DNA from: Radiobacillus kanasensis
GTDB taxonomy: Bacteria; Bacillota; Bacilli; Bacillales; Amphibacillaceae
Assembly (NCBI RefSeq): GCF_021049245.1
Contig: NZ_CP088020.1
Location: 812,001-876,000, forward strand
DNA length: 64,000 nucleotides
Direction of reading: 5' to 3'
Shown here: positions 50,708 to 59,834 of the stretch, in pieces
Numbering within the stretch: position 1 is the stretch's first letter
Layout: every line of letters starts with the position of its first letter
The notes under the pieces: generated by a model
The model's input: only the letters and a program-made list of their open reading frames with translations
Told to the model about the DNA's origin: nothing
Database searches by the model: none
Position numbers and translations under genes: made by a program

Positions 50708-51406
50708 ATGACTGGAGTATTCATAACAGCAACGAGTAAAGATATTGGGAAGACAGTGTTGACCACTTGTTTGACCTACGCACTGAATAAAAAAGGAATA
50801 GACACAGTTCCATACAAGCCTGTTCAATGTGGAGCTGTTCAAAAAGGGGAGAGGTGGGTGTCTCCTGATGTAGAAGTGTATCGTAATGTTTATCAACCAG
50901 AGGAAGAACTAAATACTTACTTATACAAACCACAATTCTCTCCGCATCTTGCTGCTCAATTGGCGAACAATCCAATCGATCCCAAAAAGATTGTTGCTCA
51001 ATATAAAAAACTGAAACAAGACCACGAATTTGTTTTAGTAGAAGGCTCGGGCGGTCTTGCTGTGCCTCTGATTGATGAGTTTTATGGCAATGCGGAACTG
51101 GTCAAAGATCTGAACCTCCCTCTCATTATTGTCGCTTCCGCTAAAGTAGGGACCTTAAATCATACAGCGATGACCGTAACCTATGCCAAAAGTAAAAACA
51201 TAGATGTGAAAGGGATTATTCTGAATAACTATCCAGAAAATCCATCCGAAGGAATTAAAGAGAACCCTTTAATGCTTGAAAAAATGACTGGAATTCCTGT
51301 GATTGGAATCGTGCCTCAGATTGAAAACGTAGAATCCAAATTAAAAGACTTAGCAACACTTGATCGAATGACAGCAAATATTGATTTAGATTACATAGTG
51401 AAATAA
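50708..51406 (+). CDS. bioD: ATP-dependent dethiobiotin synthetase BioD
   Basis: This 232-residue P-loop enzyme has GVFITATSKDIGKTVLTTCL with the modified Walker A (x-x-x-x-IGKT), VPYKPVQCGA (the substrate Lys), and VLVEGSGGLAVPLIDEFYGN (Walker B/glycine loop). PLIIVASAKVGTLNHTAMTV follows. BioD closes the ureido ring of dethiobiotin using CO2 and ATP. The usual GTDT sequence before the P-loop reads TATSKD, a mild variation. No other biotin genes are near, so this is a solitary copy. RBS GAGGGAG lies upstream of ATG 50708. Confidence 0.93.
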   Translation: MTGVFITATSKDIGKTVLTTCLTYALNKKGIDTVPYKPVQCGAVQKGERWVSPDVEVYRNVYQPEEELNTYLYKPQFSPHLAAQLANNPIDPKKIVAQYKKLKQDHEFVLVEGSGGLAVPLIDEFYGNAELVKDLNLPLIIVASAKVGTLNHTAMTVTYAKSKNIDVKGIILNNYPENPSEGIKENPLMLEKMTGIPVIGIVPQIENVESKLKDLATLDRMTANIDLDYIVK

Positions 51407-51462
51407 TGATTTGAAGATTAGACCCCCATCACGAAAAAAATTTAATTTGGTAGGTGCATTCT

Positions 51463-52176
51463 ATGACAACGAAACAAGAAATTCGTGAAAGGAAATGGAA
51501 CTATTTAACGGAGAATAAATTAGGGAGGTTTCCATTCCCTTTGCAAAATCGTATTCCAAACTTTAAAGGGGCAGAGCTTGCAGCACGGTTGGTAACATCT
51601 ATGCCAGAATATCAGAATGCCAAAGTGATTAAAGTAAATCCGGATTCCCCTCAATTACCGATTAGGGCCCAAGTTTTAAAAGATGGAAAAGTGTTACTCG
51701 TTCCAACACCTAGACTTAAGGCAGGGTTTATCATGGTGAATCCAGAGTGGGTTCCGAGTGGGGAAGAAAGAAGAGCCGCTAGTCTTTCCCATATAAAATC
51801 CTATGGAAAAGAAGTTCCTCTTACGGAGATTCCCAACATTGACTTATTTGTCGTTGGATCTGTTGCTTTGCATAGAGATGGTCGAAGAATTGGAAAAGGG
51901 GAAGGGTATGCGGATAGGGAGTATGCCATAATGAGAGAACTCGGGAATCCAGATGTTCCTGTGATAGGTACGGTTCACAGTGCTCAATTAACCGATGCAG
52001 ATGTGCCGAGAGATGCCTTTGATTTATCGGTAGATTGGATTGCAACGGAAACCGAACTCATGGAAACAAACACTCCTTACGAGAAGCCGGACGGAATCAA
52101 ATGGGAGCTTGTAACGGAAGAAGAACTGGATGAAATGCCTGTGTTGAGGGAAATACGAGAGCTTACAAAAGGGTGA
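51463..52176 (+). CDS. 5-formyltetrahydrofolate cyclo-ligase family protein (MTHFSD-like)
   Basis: This 237-residue protein of the 5-FTHF cyclo-ligase fold has KQEIRERKWNYLTENKLGRF at the N-terminus. Phosphate-binding GRRIGKGEGYADREYAIM near residues 150-167 corresponds to the family's GRGxGYYDR loop. VIGTVHSAQLTDADVPRDAF follows. It is longer than classic MthfS and closer to the uncharacterised MTHFS-domain proteins. It may act on folate or on a related nucleotide-activated ligation. ATG 51463 has AGGTG 8 nt upstream. It is in line with bioD, 56 nt apart. Confidence 0.85.
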   Translation: MTTKQEIRERKWNYLTENKLGRFPFPLQNRIPNFKGAELAARLVTSMPEYQNAKVIKVNPDSPQLPIRAQVLKDGKVLLVPTPRLKAGFIMVNPEWVPSGEERRAASLSHIKSYGKEVPLTEIPNIDLFVVGSVALHRDGRRIGKGEGYADREYAIMRELGNPDVPVIGTVHSAQLTDADVPRDAFDLSVDWIATETELMETNTPYEKPDGIKWELVTEEELDEMPVLREIRELTKG

Positions 52177-52253
52177 CGTTGATTCCGCGTTGAATCAGCA
52201 TGGTGACGGCAGCATTTTAATTTAGAAAATTAAAAGAATAATATTTTTGTGAG

Positions 52254-52285
52254 GGACCTCTCCCAAAGATTGGAGAGGTCCTTCA
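52254..52285 (+). terminator. Terminator after the cyclo-ligase-like gene
   Basis: GGACCTCTCC (52254-52263) pairs exactly with GGAGAGGTCC (52272-52281), followed by TTCAATGTT. Confidence 0.6.
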
Positions 52286-52468
52286 ATGTTGCTGAATGAA
52301 ATTTTAGTGTACTCTTCCTGTTCATAGTTATTTTTATGTGGACGGATTTACTCCAATAGATGACAATAATACATAAGGAACCAAGAAATGTACGGTGTTT
52401 TTATTCCTAGGGAAAAAAGAAGTCCGTTTCTAGTTTGGTCATAAGTCTTGCTAGAGGAGTTTGTTTAT

Positions 52469-53665
52469 ATGAAGAAAACGTATTTTATTTGGCTCTCTCT
52501 CCAATGTGTTGTGTGGGTACTAGCTTTATTAGAAGTCCCGTCATACTTAAATACAGGACAACTAGTGAGTGCTTGCGTATTTTTTATCATATTATTTATT
52601 TTGCCATTACTTACTGAGAAAACGGTGATTCAAACCGTATTATTCTGTACGCAATCACTGGCCACAATCGTTATTTTTTATCCTATAGAAGGTGTGTGGA
52701 ACCCATATGTGTTCCTCATCCATGTGTTAATTATTGCGGAAGCTGTTTTTTACCTCTCCCGTTTGAAAAGCTTAGTTGTGATGGGAGTTCAACTAGGGAG
52801 TACCACGTGGATCTTAATGAAATCTTCTGCCACTATTTCTACGTTAGCTTGGTTTGCTGTTTTGTATCTATTCATAGTCACCGCATTGTTATATCATCAA
52901 GTGGTACATAAACGAGAAACAGTGTTACAAAAAAAGAATGATGCCTTACTATATGAATATAGAAGGATGAAAAGGTTGCTTGTGACAGAGGAAGAGCAGG
53001 CAAGACAGGATGAGCGAATGCTTATTGGCAATGAAATACATGATTCAGTTGGTCATAAACTTACAGCCTTGTTAATGCAAATGGAGGCTTTCCGGTTAAC
53101 TGCAGCCGAAAAGGATAAAGAGAAAATTAAAACGCTAAAAGTGCTAGCTGAACAAAGCTTAGACGAAACAAGACGAGCTGTAAAATCCTTTAAGCAAACA
53201 GAAGTAGGCGGACTACAAGGGGTCATTCGGTTAATTCGTAAATTAGAAATGGAAAGCTTTATGAAAATTAACTTTTCTGTTAAGTATGGAGCATTTGCTA
53301 CACCATTAACAGGGGAACAGTCCTTTGCCATATATCGTGCGGTACAAGAAGCGCTGACCAATATTATGAAGCATAGCTCTACAAGAGAAGCGCAAGTCTT
53401 ATTTGAATCACCAGGTGGAAGTATATTTCGCTTTGAAGTAGCCAACCTTACAACAACTACTATCTTTTACCAAGAGGGGTATGGATTGAAAGCGATGCGA
53501 GATCGATTAGAAAAAGTGGGTGGCTCCTTGGAAATCGATCATGATGAGCGCCAATTTATAGTAAGGGGTAGCATAAGTTTAACAGAAAGGGGTGGGGACT
53601 TTGATAAAGGTGTTACTAGCAGAAGACCAAGTGATGGTGCGCCAAGGCTTGAAGGCAATGATTGA
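52469..53665 (+). CDS. NarL-type sensor histidine kinase
   Basis: This 398-residue sensor has five or six membrane helices in its first 150 residues. The HisKA_3 dimerisation domain includes the phosphoacceptor His in GNEIHDSVGHKLTALLMQME. The HATPase_c domain shows the N-box AVQEALTNIMKHS and the G-box EGYGLKAMRDRLEKVGG. It has the 5TM-type layout of LiaS/DesK-like kinases that watch membrane or envelope state. ATG 52469 has GGAG 9 nt upstream. Its C-terminus overlaps the response-regulator gene by 65 nt. Downstream ABC genes are probable targets. Confidence 0.92.
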   Translation: MKKTYFIWLSLQCVVWVLALLEVPSYLNTGQLVSACVFFIILFILPLLTEKTVIQTVLFCTQSLATIVIFYPIEGVWNPYVFLIHVLIIAEAVFYLSRLKSLVVMGVQLGSTTWILMKSSATISTLAWFAVLYLFIVTALLYHQVVHKRETVLQKKNDALLYEYRRMKRLLVTEEEQARQDERMLIGNEIHDSVGHKLTALLMQMEAFRLTAAEKDKEKIKTLKVLAEQSLDETRRAVKSFKQTEVGGLQGVIRLIRKLEMESFMKINFSVKYGAFATPLTGEQSFAIYRAVQEALTNIMKHSSTREAQVLFESPGGSIFRFEVANLTTTTIFYQEGYGLKAMRDRLEKVGGSLEIDHDERQFIVRGSISLTERGGDFDKGVTSRRPSDGAPRLEGND

Positions 53666-54233
53666 AACAGAAGAAGAGATTCATGTTACAGGAGAAGCTA
53701 CCAATGGCAAAGAAGCGGTCGGATTATGTGATAAACAGCATTTCGATGTGGCAATTTTAGATATTCGCATGCCTGAAATGGATGGGATAGAAGCAGCCAA
53801 GGTTTTGCGATCACGCTTTCCACATATGAAAATTTTAATGCTTACCACTTTTGATGATAATCAATATGTAATGGAAGCTTTAAAACTAGGTGTTAATGGT
53901 TATATGCTGAAAAACGGCGACACAGAATCCCTGATTCGTTCGATTAAAAGTGCCTTAAGTGGTGGGCTCTCCCTGGAGGATCAAGTTGCGGCAAAGGTAA
54001 TGCCAGCCCTACTCCAAAATAAAGAAGAGGTGTCGATTAATCCGACGTTAACGCCAAGGGAAAGAGCGATTTTGAAGTGCATTGGAGAGGGACTGAATAA
54101 TAAGGAAGTAGCGGAACGATTAGGGTTATCCGTTGGCACGGTCAAGAATCAAACTAGTCATATATTAGATAAATTGGAATTAAGAGATCGGACCCAATTA
54201 GCGATTTATGCGATTCGCCATCGATTGGTCTGA
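53601..54233 (+). CDS. NarL/FixJ family response regulator
   Basis: This 210-residue regulator has a receiver domain (KVLLAEDQVMVRQGLKAMIE) with phosphoacceptor Asp in VAILDIRMPEMDG. The LuxR-type helix-turn-helix is LTPRERAILKCIGEGLNNKE, then VAERLGLSVGTVKNQTSHIL. TTG 53601 is preferred with GGGG about 8 nt upstream; an in-frame GTG at 53592 is the alternative. It overlaps the kinase gene. It is followed by a terminator (54274) and then an ABC exporter whose promoter it probably controls. Confidence 0.93.
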   Translation: MIKVLLAEDQVMVRQGLKAMIETEEEIHVTGEATNGKEAVGLCDKQHFDVAILDIRMPEMDGIEAAKVLRSRFPHMKILMLTTFDDNQYVMEALKLGVNGYMLKNGDTESLIRSIKSALSGGLSLEDQVAAKVMPALLQNKEEVSINPTLTPRERAILKCIGEGLNNKEVAERLGLSVGTVKNQTSHILDKLELRDRTQLAIYAIRHRLV

Positions 54234-54273
54234 TAAAAAAATGACTAAAGTAATAAGAGTATGTTGGAGTAGT

Positions 54274-54308
54274 GACCAGAGTCAGTAGTGGCTTTGGTTA
54301 TTTTGTTT
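54274..54308 (+). terminator. Terminator between the two-component and ABC operons
   Basis: GACCAGAGTC (54274-54283) pairs with GGCTTTGGTT (54290-54299, with G-U pairs), followed by ATTTTGTTTT. Confidence 0.6.
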
Positions 54309-54351
54309 TATTATGCACTTATAAGGAAAAAGCAGGTAGGAGGTAAAAGAT

Positions 54352-55284
54352 ATGCTTGAAACTGTTCATTTAAGTAAGTCTTTCAAAGGAAAAAAGGCCG
54401 TGCAAGATGTTAATTTATATTTGGATAGTGGCGAATCAGTTGGATTGATCGGACCAAATGGGGCAGGGAAATCAACGACTATTTCTATGATTTCGACTTT
54501 AATTAAGCCTACAGACGGTGAAATAAAGCTGAATGGTGTAAACACCATTCATAAGCCAGGAGAAATTAGAAAAATCTTAGGTGTAGTTCCGCAGGAAATA
54601 GCACTTTATCAGGAACTTTCCGCTTATGAAAATCTTAAATTTTTTGGTTCCATTTACAAAATGAAAGGAAAAGAACTAGAAAAAAGTATTCATGAAGCTT
54701 TAGAAATCGTTGGATTAAGAGAACGTCAAAAAGATTTAGTGAAAACTTTTTCTGGCGGTATGAAGCGTAGGGTGAACATAGCGGCTGCGTTATTACATCG
54801 ACCGAAGATTTTAATTTTAGACGAACCAACGGTTGGCATTGACCCCCAATCGAGAAATCATATTTTAGAAACAGTACGCATGTTAAACGAGAAAGAAGGA
54901 ACAACGGTTCTGTACACGAGTCACTATATGGAGGAAGTGGAACAGCTCTGTGACAGGTTGTACATTATGGATGATGGCGACATTATTGCAGCAGGAACAA
55001 AAGCAGAGTTACTTAGCATTTTGTCGACAGAGGATACGGTAAACGTGGAGTTAAATAAAATGGATGAAGCTTTTGTCGAGCAGGTAAGAACACTGGAAGG
55101 GATTCGTAAGGTGGAGGCGACTCAATTGCAGTTGAACATTATTGCGAAAAAAGGAAGCAATATGATTAGTGAGCTTGTTCATCTTGCCGAACAACACCAT
55201 ATACAAATTGTTAATTTTCATACGGAAACTCCTAGTTTGGAGGATGTATTCCTTCATTTGACTGGTCGAACGTTACGGGATTAA
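54352..55284 (+). CDS. ABC-2 type transporter ATP-binding protein
   Basis: This 310-residue ABC ATPase has Walker A GLIGPNGAGKSTTISMIS, signature TFSGGMKRRVNIAAALLHRP, Walker B ILILDEPTVGIDPQSR and switch His in TVLYTSHYMEEV. The length and C-terminal extension fit ABC-2/DrrA-type drug or lipid exporters. AGGAGG precedes ATG 54352. It is followed by two ABC-2 permease genes (12-nt gap, then 1-nt overlap), so the exporter is a heteromeric three-gene unit. The neighbouring LiaS/LiaR-like two-component system suggests peptide-antibiotic or envelope-stress response. Confidence 0.93.
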   Translation: MLETVHLSKSFKGKKAVQDVNLYLDSGESVGLIGPNGAGKSTTISMISTLIKPTDGEIKLNGVNTIHKPGEIRKILGVVPQEIALYQELSAYENLKFFGSIYKMKGKELEKSIHEALEIVGLRERQKDLVKTFSGGMKRRVNIAAALLHRPKILILDEPTVGIDPQSRNHILETVRMLNEKEGTTVLYTSHYMEEVEQLCDRLYIMDDGDIIAAGTKAELLSILSTEDTVNVELNKMDEAFVEQVRTLEGIRKVEATQLQLNIIAKKGSNMISELVHLAEQHHIQIVNFHTETPSLEDVFLHLTGRTLRD

Positions 55285-55296
55285 GGAGGTGCAGGT

Positions 55297-56562
55297 ATGC
55301 GGAGCTTTATAAAAAAGGATTTGTTATTGTTTTGGCGTGACCGGAAGGAGCTTATTACGATACTTGTGCTTCCTATCGTCTTAGTAGTGATATTAAATTT
55401 TGCATTTGCTGGTTTATTCGGTAATGATGAGGAACCATCCATGGATTTACATGTAGCGATCGTAAACCAGGATGACGAAACAAAGTCCATGGCACAATTG
55501 AAAGAGAAGCTGATCGAAGATGCCTCGTTAGGAGAAGCAGAAGCGGAGGATTTAGTAGCCAAAGCAAGCCAGATAAGCCCTGTTCCAATGCTATTCGATT
55601 ACCTTAACAGTGATGAATTGAAAGAATTGGTGACCGTTCATAAGCTCGGGGAAGAAGAGGCAATAGCTAAAGTCGAAGAGGGTGATTTAGACGGTATCCT
55701 CGTTATACCAGATGGCTTTACCGTTGATAGTTTATATGCTGCTTTTGTAGGAGAATCTCCCACTACGTCGCTGAAATATAAGATGGAAAAAGAAACGACT
55801 AACAACAGTACTTTATACCAAATCATCCAAGGGTTTACGGAACAGTTAAATTATCAGTTTGCCCTACAGGAATTAGCAGGCAGTATGCAAATGGAAGTAA
55901 CACTTCCCGAGGGTGGTTTTGAGAAAGTAGGATCAGGGGAAAGCTTCACACTTACTCAATATTTTACGATTGCGATGGGGGCATTGTTTACCTTATTCCT
56001 GGCAGCAACAGTAGCAACTAAAGCAGGGGTGGAAGTGAGACAACAGGTATTCCATCGGATTTTATTGACGAATAGTAATCCAATGCTATTTTTAATAGGG
56101 AAAATGGTGTCAACGTTCTGCTTAGTTTGGTTACAAGTGATGTTTGTATTTATATTGTCTCACTTTTTGTTAGACGTATTTCCGGGTCGTTCCGTGACCT
56201 TTTGGTCTGGCGCCGTGGGAATGATTGCTTTGCTTTCTTTGGCGATTGCTGGATTAGCAGCTGTTTTCACAAGTATTTTACTAAGAATGTCTAATATTGA
56301 TGCAGCAAACGGGATATTTATGATGGTGATTCTACTGTTTGGTGTGATCGGAGGGAATTTCGTTCCTATTTATATATTACCAAATTGGCTACAACAAATT
56401 GGTGAATGGACACCAAACGGCCTATTTTTAGTGATATTAACGGACTGGGTCCAAGTTGAGGACTTTTCTTCCATCGTTAGACCGAGTCTGATACTAATAG
56501 GATTCTTTTTACTATGTACCGTTGTTAGTTTCATCTTATATCCAAAAAGGGGGAAAGCGTAG
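55297..56562 (+). CDS. ABC-2 type transporter permease
   Basis: This 421-residue membrane protein begins with helix 1 (DLLLFWRDRKELITILVLPI). A large extracellular domain (residues 45-215) follows, and then five clustered helices from about 225 (TQYFTIAMGALFTLFLAATV) to the C-terminus. GVIGGNFVPIYILPNWLQQI is the conserved ABC-2 signature. It pairs with the next, homologous permease. RBS AAGGAGGTG precedes ATG 55297. Confidence 0.9.
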   Translation: MRSFIKKDLLLFWRDRKELITILVLPIVLVVILNFAFAGLFGNDEEPSMDLHVAIVNQDDETKSMAQLKEKLIEDASLGEAEAEDLVAKASQISPVPMLFDYLNSDELKELVTVHKLGEEEAIAKVEEGDLDGILVIPDGFTVDSLYAAFVGESPTTSLKYKMEKETTNNSTLYQIIQGFTEQLNYQFALQELAGSMQMEVTLPEGGFEKVGSGESFTLTQYFTIAMGALFTLFLAATVATKAGVEVRQQVFHRILLTNSNPMLFLIGKMVSTFCLVWLQVMFVFILSHFLLDVFPGRSVTFWSGAVGMIALLSLAIAGLAAVFTSILLRMSNIDAANGIFMMVILLFGVIGGNFVPIYILPNWLQQIGEWTPNGLFLVILTDWVQVEDFSSIVRPSLILIGFFLLCTVVSFILYPKRGKA

Positions 56563-57662
56563 TGAAATCCGTAATATGGGCACAATTCGCTAAGGATAAA
56601 CGAAATCCGTTACTAATTCTATTATTTATTGCTGGAAGTATTCTCGCTACCCTCGTATTTGGTGGAGGTGTTCATTCACCGACAACGGTTGCTATCTTTA
56701 GTGAAGAGGGGAATGCTTCTGAAATCGAGGAGAAGTGGGAAAGGTTATTGAATGTTAATGATTCCTTTCAATTTAATGTAGTCGACCCGGAGCAAGCCCG
56801 TGAGAGTGTAAAAAGTGGGCAGATGGATGTAGCGGTGAAATTAATGGAGATGGATTATAAATTAGTAGCAACTAGTGAACTTCCAAGTGTCTCTTTAGTT
56901 CAGCAGCATGTTGCCAAAGTATTTGAACGAGAGGCCACCATTCAGGCCATTTCCAAATCAGAAGAGAACGTAGATATTCGAAATGAAATTGAAAGCTATC
57001 TGGCTGATCCTCCCTTTCAGATGGAGTCTCAAGGGCTCGATAGTAAAGAGATTCCTAACTTTAACATGAGTACACAATTATTGTTTGCTTTTACCTTTTT
57101 AATTTCGATGTTTATACTCGGTTTAAAAGTGAACAATGTTACGCATGACAAAGTATCAGGTATTTGGAATCGAATGATTCTGTCCCCAATGAGTAAAACG
57201 AGTATGTATAGTGGATATATTTTATATAGTTTTCTAATCACACTGTTTCAGATTGTTGTTGTACTAATGGTGTTCAAGTACGCATTGAATTATGAGGTAG
57301 GAGATAATCTAGGTCTGATTATTGTGATTGCAGCGTTCTTCACTTTTAGCATGATTTGTGTTGCAATGCTAGTTACCGGTTTTGTGAAGACACCGGAGCA
57401 ATTTTATGCCATTTACCCATCTTTGATTCCGATGATTCCACTTATTAGCGGAGCTTATATGATGCCAGGGACCATTACAAATCCAGTGTTATTGTTTATT
57501 GCAGATCTATTTCCGCTGGCCCATGCCATGGAGGCGATTTTATCGGTCATTTTCTATGGTGCCGGCCTGCAAGATGTGATGATGTCGTTATTAATCATGT
57601 TGTTAATTGGAGTAGTGGCAATGGGACTAGGGATTAATCTCATGGAACGTAGAGCGAGGTAA
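56562..57662 (+). CDS. ABC-2 type transporter permease, second subunit
   Basis: This 366-residue permease has one N-terminal helix (NPLLILLFIAGSILATLVFG) and an extracellular domain. Five C-terminal helices follow (MSTQLLFAFTFLISMFILGL onward), with IPLISGAYMMPGTITNPVLL as the ABC-2 signature. Its GTG start overlaps the preceding stop by one base (TAGTG), so translation is coupled. The two permeases probably form a heterodimer with the ATPase encoded at 54352. The substrate is unknown. Confidence 0.88.
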   Translation: MKSVIWAQFAKDKRNPLLILLFIAGSILATLVFGGGVHSPTTVAIFSEEGNASEIEEKWERLLNVNDSFQFNVVDPEQARESVKSGQMDVAVKLMEMDYKLVATSELPSVSLVQQHVAKVFEREATIQAISKSEENVDIRNEIESYLADPPFQMESQGLDSKEIPNFNMSTQLLFAFTFLISMFILGLKVNNVTHDKVSGIWNRMILSPMSKTSMYSGYILYSFLITLFQIVVVLMVFKYALNYEVGDNLGLIIVIAAFFTFSMICVAMLVTGFVKTPEQFYAIYPSLIPMIPLISGAYMMPGTITNPVLLFIADLFPLAHAMEAILSVIFYGAGLQDVMMSLLIMLLIGVVAMGLGINLMERRAR

Positions 57663-57747
57663 TGAGTTTTAAGTATGATGCTACAGGAAAGATTTATCAA
57701 TGAACTTACCGCGGTATTCCTGAAGAAGAATAAAATGAGGTAATGTT

Positions 57748-57794
57748 AAGTCCCTTATAAATGTTGTTAGATTAGGATTTGTGAGGGATTTTTG
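57748..57794 (+). terminator. Terminator after the ABC exporter operon
   Basis: AAGTCCCTTATAAAT pairs with ATTTGTGAGGGATT (G-U pairs) with a 14-nt loop, followed by TTTTG. Confidence 0.6.
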
Positions 57795-57903
57795 TTCATT
57801 TGAACTATTTTAGTGTGTTATAGTACACTTGAAATCACAGATATTCTTTTTGACTTGATATAAGAAGTAACATATTGTCAAATGAATACGCGGAGGTGCT
57901 GAA

Positions 57904-58245
57904 ATGTCAAGCACATCAAAACAAAAATACGGTATTCCTGAACGGTTTTTAAACGAATTTATACACTATTGTTCCAATAATGCAAACATCGAAAAAGTCC
58001 TCTTGTTTGGCTCAAGAGCTCGTGGCGATTTTCGATTTAATTCCGATATTGATTTAGCTTTCTATACTACTAATATTAATCACAGTGAACAAAACATAAT
58101 GGAATATATGGTTCGCGAAATATCCACTCATTTAAAAGTAGATATTGTATTTATGGATCGACTATCGAAAGAAGAATTAATTAAGAAAATAAAACGGGAT
58201 GGGGTGACTTTATATGAACAAGGAACGGCTTTACGAAAGGCTTGA
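57904..58245 (+). CDS. mntA: MntA-type nucleotidyltransferase antitoxin, intact
   Basis: This 113-residue minimal nucleotidyltransferase has the catalytic motif VLLFGSRARGDFRFNSDIDL (Gly-Ser and Asp-x-Asp) and a third acidic residue in KVDIVFMD. GGAGG precedes ATG 57904. It overlaps the downstream hepT start by 32 nt, the normal arrangement. In MntA/HepT systems this enzyme transfers AMP groups to the toxin tyrosine and inactivates it. Here its partner toxin gene is split by a TnpB element, so this antitoxin is without its cognate toxin. It could act on the HepT at 27040, but that is speculation. Confidence 0.9.
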   Translation: MSSTSKQKYGIPERFLNEFIHYCSNNANIEKVLLFGSRARGDFRFNSDIDLAFYTTNINHSEQNIMEYMVREISTHLKVDIVFMDRLSKEELIKKIKRDGVTLYEQGTALRKA

Positions 58246-58565
58246 AGACTATAAAAAGGCAAGCTCTAGATTAAATGAGGCAACTTTACTAGAAGTGGAA
58301 GATGATATTATTGTGGATGGTGTCATTCAACGTTTTGAATTCACCTTTGAGTTAAGCTGGAAATTGATGAAAGCATTCCTTGAATTCGATGGAATAACTG
58401 AAATAAGAAGTCCAAGGGGAGCCATTCGTGAGGCCTTTTCATATGGACTCGCCAAGGAGACCCCAATCTAAATCTACGATTTAGTTGCGGGAGGAATTGG
58501 CGCTTTCACCTCTTTGAAAACACTCGTTCGTATTATATACTATTAATAATAGGAGGTGTAAAAAG

Positions 58566-59690
58566 ATGCCCGGAAAAACCATTACGATCACGGCAAAAAT
58601 AAAAATCTTACCAACTGAAAAAGAGAAAGAACTTCTCCTCGACACGATTCGTGCAGTGAGAGAAGCGTTGAACTATGCCTCCAGCGAAGCTTTCCATAAG
58701 AAAATTTTCTCGAATATCCAGCTACACAAACATACGTATCATTCTATGAGAAGTAAGTTCGGTCTCCGTTCTCAAATGGCTAATAGCGTGAACAAAACCG
58801 TTTGTGCCAAGTACAAATCAATGAAATCAAATGGCGTTACGAATACGAAGGCTATGTTTAAGAAGCCGGAGTATGATTTAGTGTGGAATCGGGATTATTC
58901 TCTCAAAAAAGCAGCATTCTCCGTAAACACATTGAAAGGAAGAATCTCTGTGCCCTTCGAAACGAAGGGAATGGAACATTTTTTCGACGGAGAATGGAAA
59001 TTTGGTACGGCTAAACTGGTCACGAAAAAGGGCAAATTCTTTTTACACATCCCGATGACAAAAGCGTTCGAAGCAAGTGAAAAGATAGACAACATTGTCG
59101 GAATTGATCTAGGTATCAATTTCGTAGCAACCGTTTATGATCAAAATGGAAAAACGACATTCTTTAGTGGCAAGCAAATTAAACAAAAGCGTGGCCACTA
59201 TAAAAGGTTACGCAAGCAGCTTCAACAGAAACAAACAGCCTCAGCAAGAAGAAGACTATCAAAAATTGGTCAACGAGAAAACCGTTGGATGACAGATGTA
59301 AACCACTGCATCACCAAGGCACTCGTTAGTCAATATGGTCCGAATACATTGTTTGTTTTAGAAGATCTTTCTGGCGTAAGAACAGCAACCGAAAAGGTTC
59401 GTAAAAAGAATCGATACGTATCCGTATCCTGGTCTTTTGGCCAGTTTAGTAACTTCATAGAATACAAGTCTTTGATGAACCAATCGGGGGTTCTGTTTGT
59501 CGATCCAGCCTATACGTCTCAGACTTGTCCGAAATGCAGTCATCGCGATAAAACAAACCGCCATAAAAAGATCCACACCTTCTGTTGTAAAAGGTGCGAA
59601 TATCGTTCTAATGATGATCGCGTTGCTGCGATGAATCTCTATCATAAGGGAAGCCAGTACCTTAGAGGATCTACCCAGCAAGCTGGATAG
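58566..59690 (+). CDS. tnpB: RNA-guided endonuclease TnpB
   Basis: This 374-residue TnpB is compact and apparently intact. The RuvC-like residues are present: Asp in NIVGIDLGINF, Glu in LFVLEDLSGVR and Asp in SNDDRVAAMNL. The zinc finger TCPKCSHRD...CCKRC sits between RuvC II and III. N-terminal KIKILPTEKEKELLLDTIRA fits the wedge/REC part. AGGAGGTG lies upstream of ATG 58566. TnpB cleaves target DNA next to a short transposon-adjacent motif, guided by an omega RNA made from the element's right end. Without tnpA the element needs a transposase supplied in trans. Confidence 0.93.
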   Translation: MPGKTITITAKIKILPTEKEKELLLDTIRAVREALNYASSEAFHKKIFSNIQLHKHTYHSMRSKFGLRSQMANSVNKTVCAKYKSMKSNGVTNTKAMFKKPEYDLVWNRDYSLKKAAFSVNTLKGRISVPFETKGMEHFFDGEWKFGTAKLVTKKGKFFLHIPMTKAFEASEKIDNIVGIDLGINFVATVYDQNGKTTFFSGKQIKQKRGHYKRLRKQLQQKQTASARRRLSKIGQRENRWMTDVNHCITKALVSQYGPNTLFVLEDLSGVRTATEKVRKKNRYVSVSWSFGQFSNFIEYKSLMNQSGVLFVDPAYTSQTCPKCSHRDKTNRHKKIHTFCCKRCEYRSNDDRVAAMNLYHKGSQYLRGSTQQAG

Positions 59691-59834
59691 ATAGGGTATT
59701 TGTCAATATGCCCACGATGTGACACCACGCTGCAGCAGTTTGGTAGCGAAAAGGGATAGGAGCTCGAAGAGCGTTGGTACTATCGGGTAGTCACAAGCTC
59801 CATCAAAATCTATGATTTAGTTGGAGTAATTGAC
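59590..59834 (+). ncRNA. Predicted omega RNA (right end of the TnpB element)
   Basis: In TnpB elements the guide RNA scaffold overlaps the end of tnpB and runs to the right end; the guide is the flanking DNA. Here the scaffold would cover the last part of tnpB, the structured sequence after the stop codon and the terminal hairpin at 59806. The guide would start at 59835 (ATGGACTCATAAATG, which is hepT sequence). I infer this from position; 5' end and folding are not verified. Confidence 0.6.

Larger units (their letters stand above)
58443..59834 (+). mobile_element. TnpB-only IS200/IS605-type (IS1341-like) element inside hepT
   Basis: The element carries one gene, tnpB, and no tnpA. Its left end has a perfect hairpin CTAAATC-TAC-GATTTAG (58468-58484). 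Its right end has AAATC-TAT-GATTT (59806-59818) followed by TTGGAGTAATTGAC, so the ends share a subterminal structure as IS605 elements do. The left flank ends TTCAT (58438-58442) and the right end finishes TTGAC (59830-59834). That parallels ISDra2-type cleavage sites. The 8-mer ATGGACTC occurs at both junctions (58443-58450, 59835-59842), making the exact ends ambiguous by 8 bp. Confidence 0.88.
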
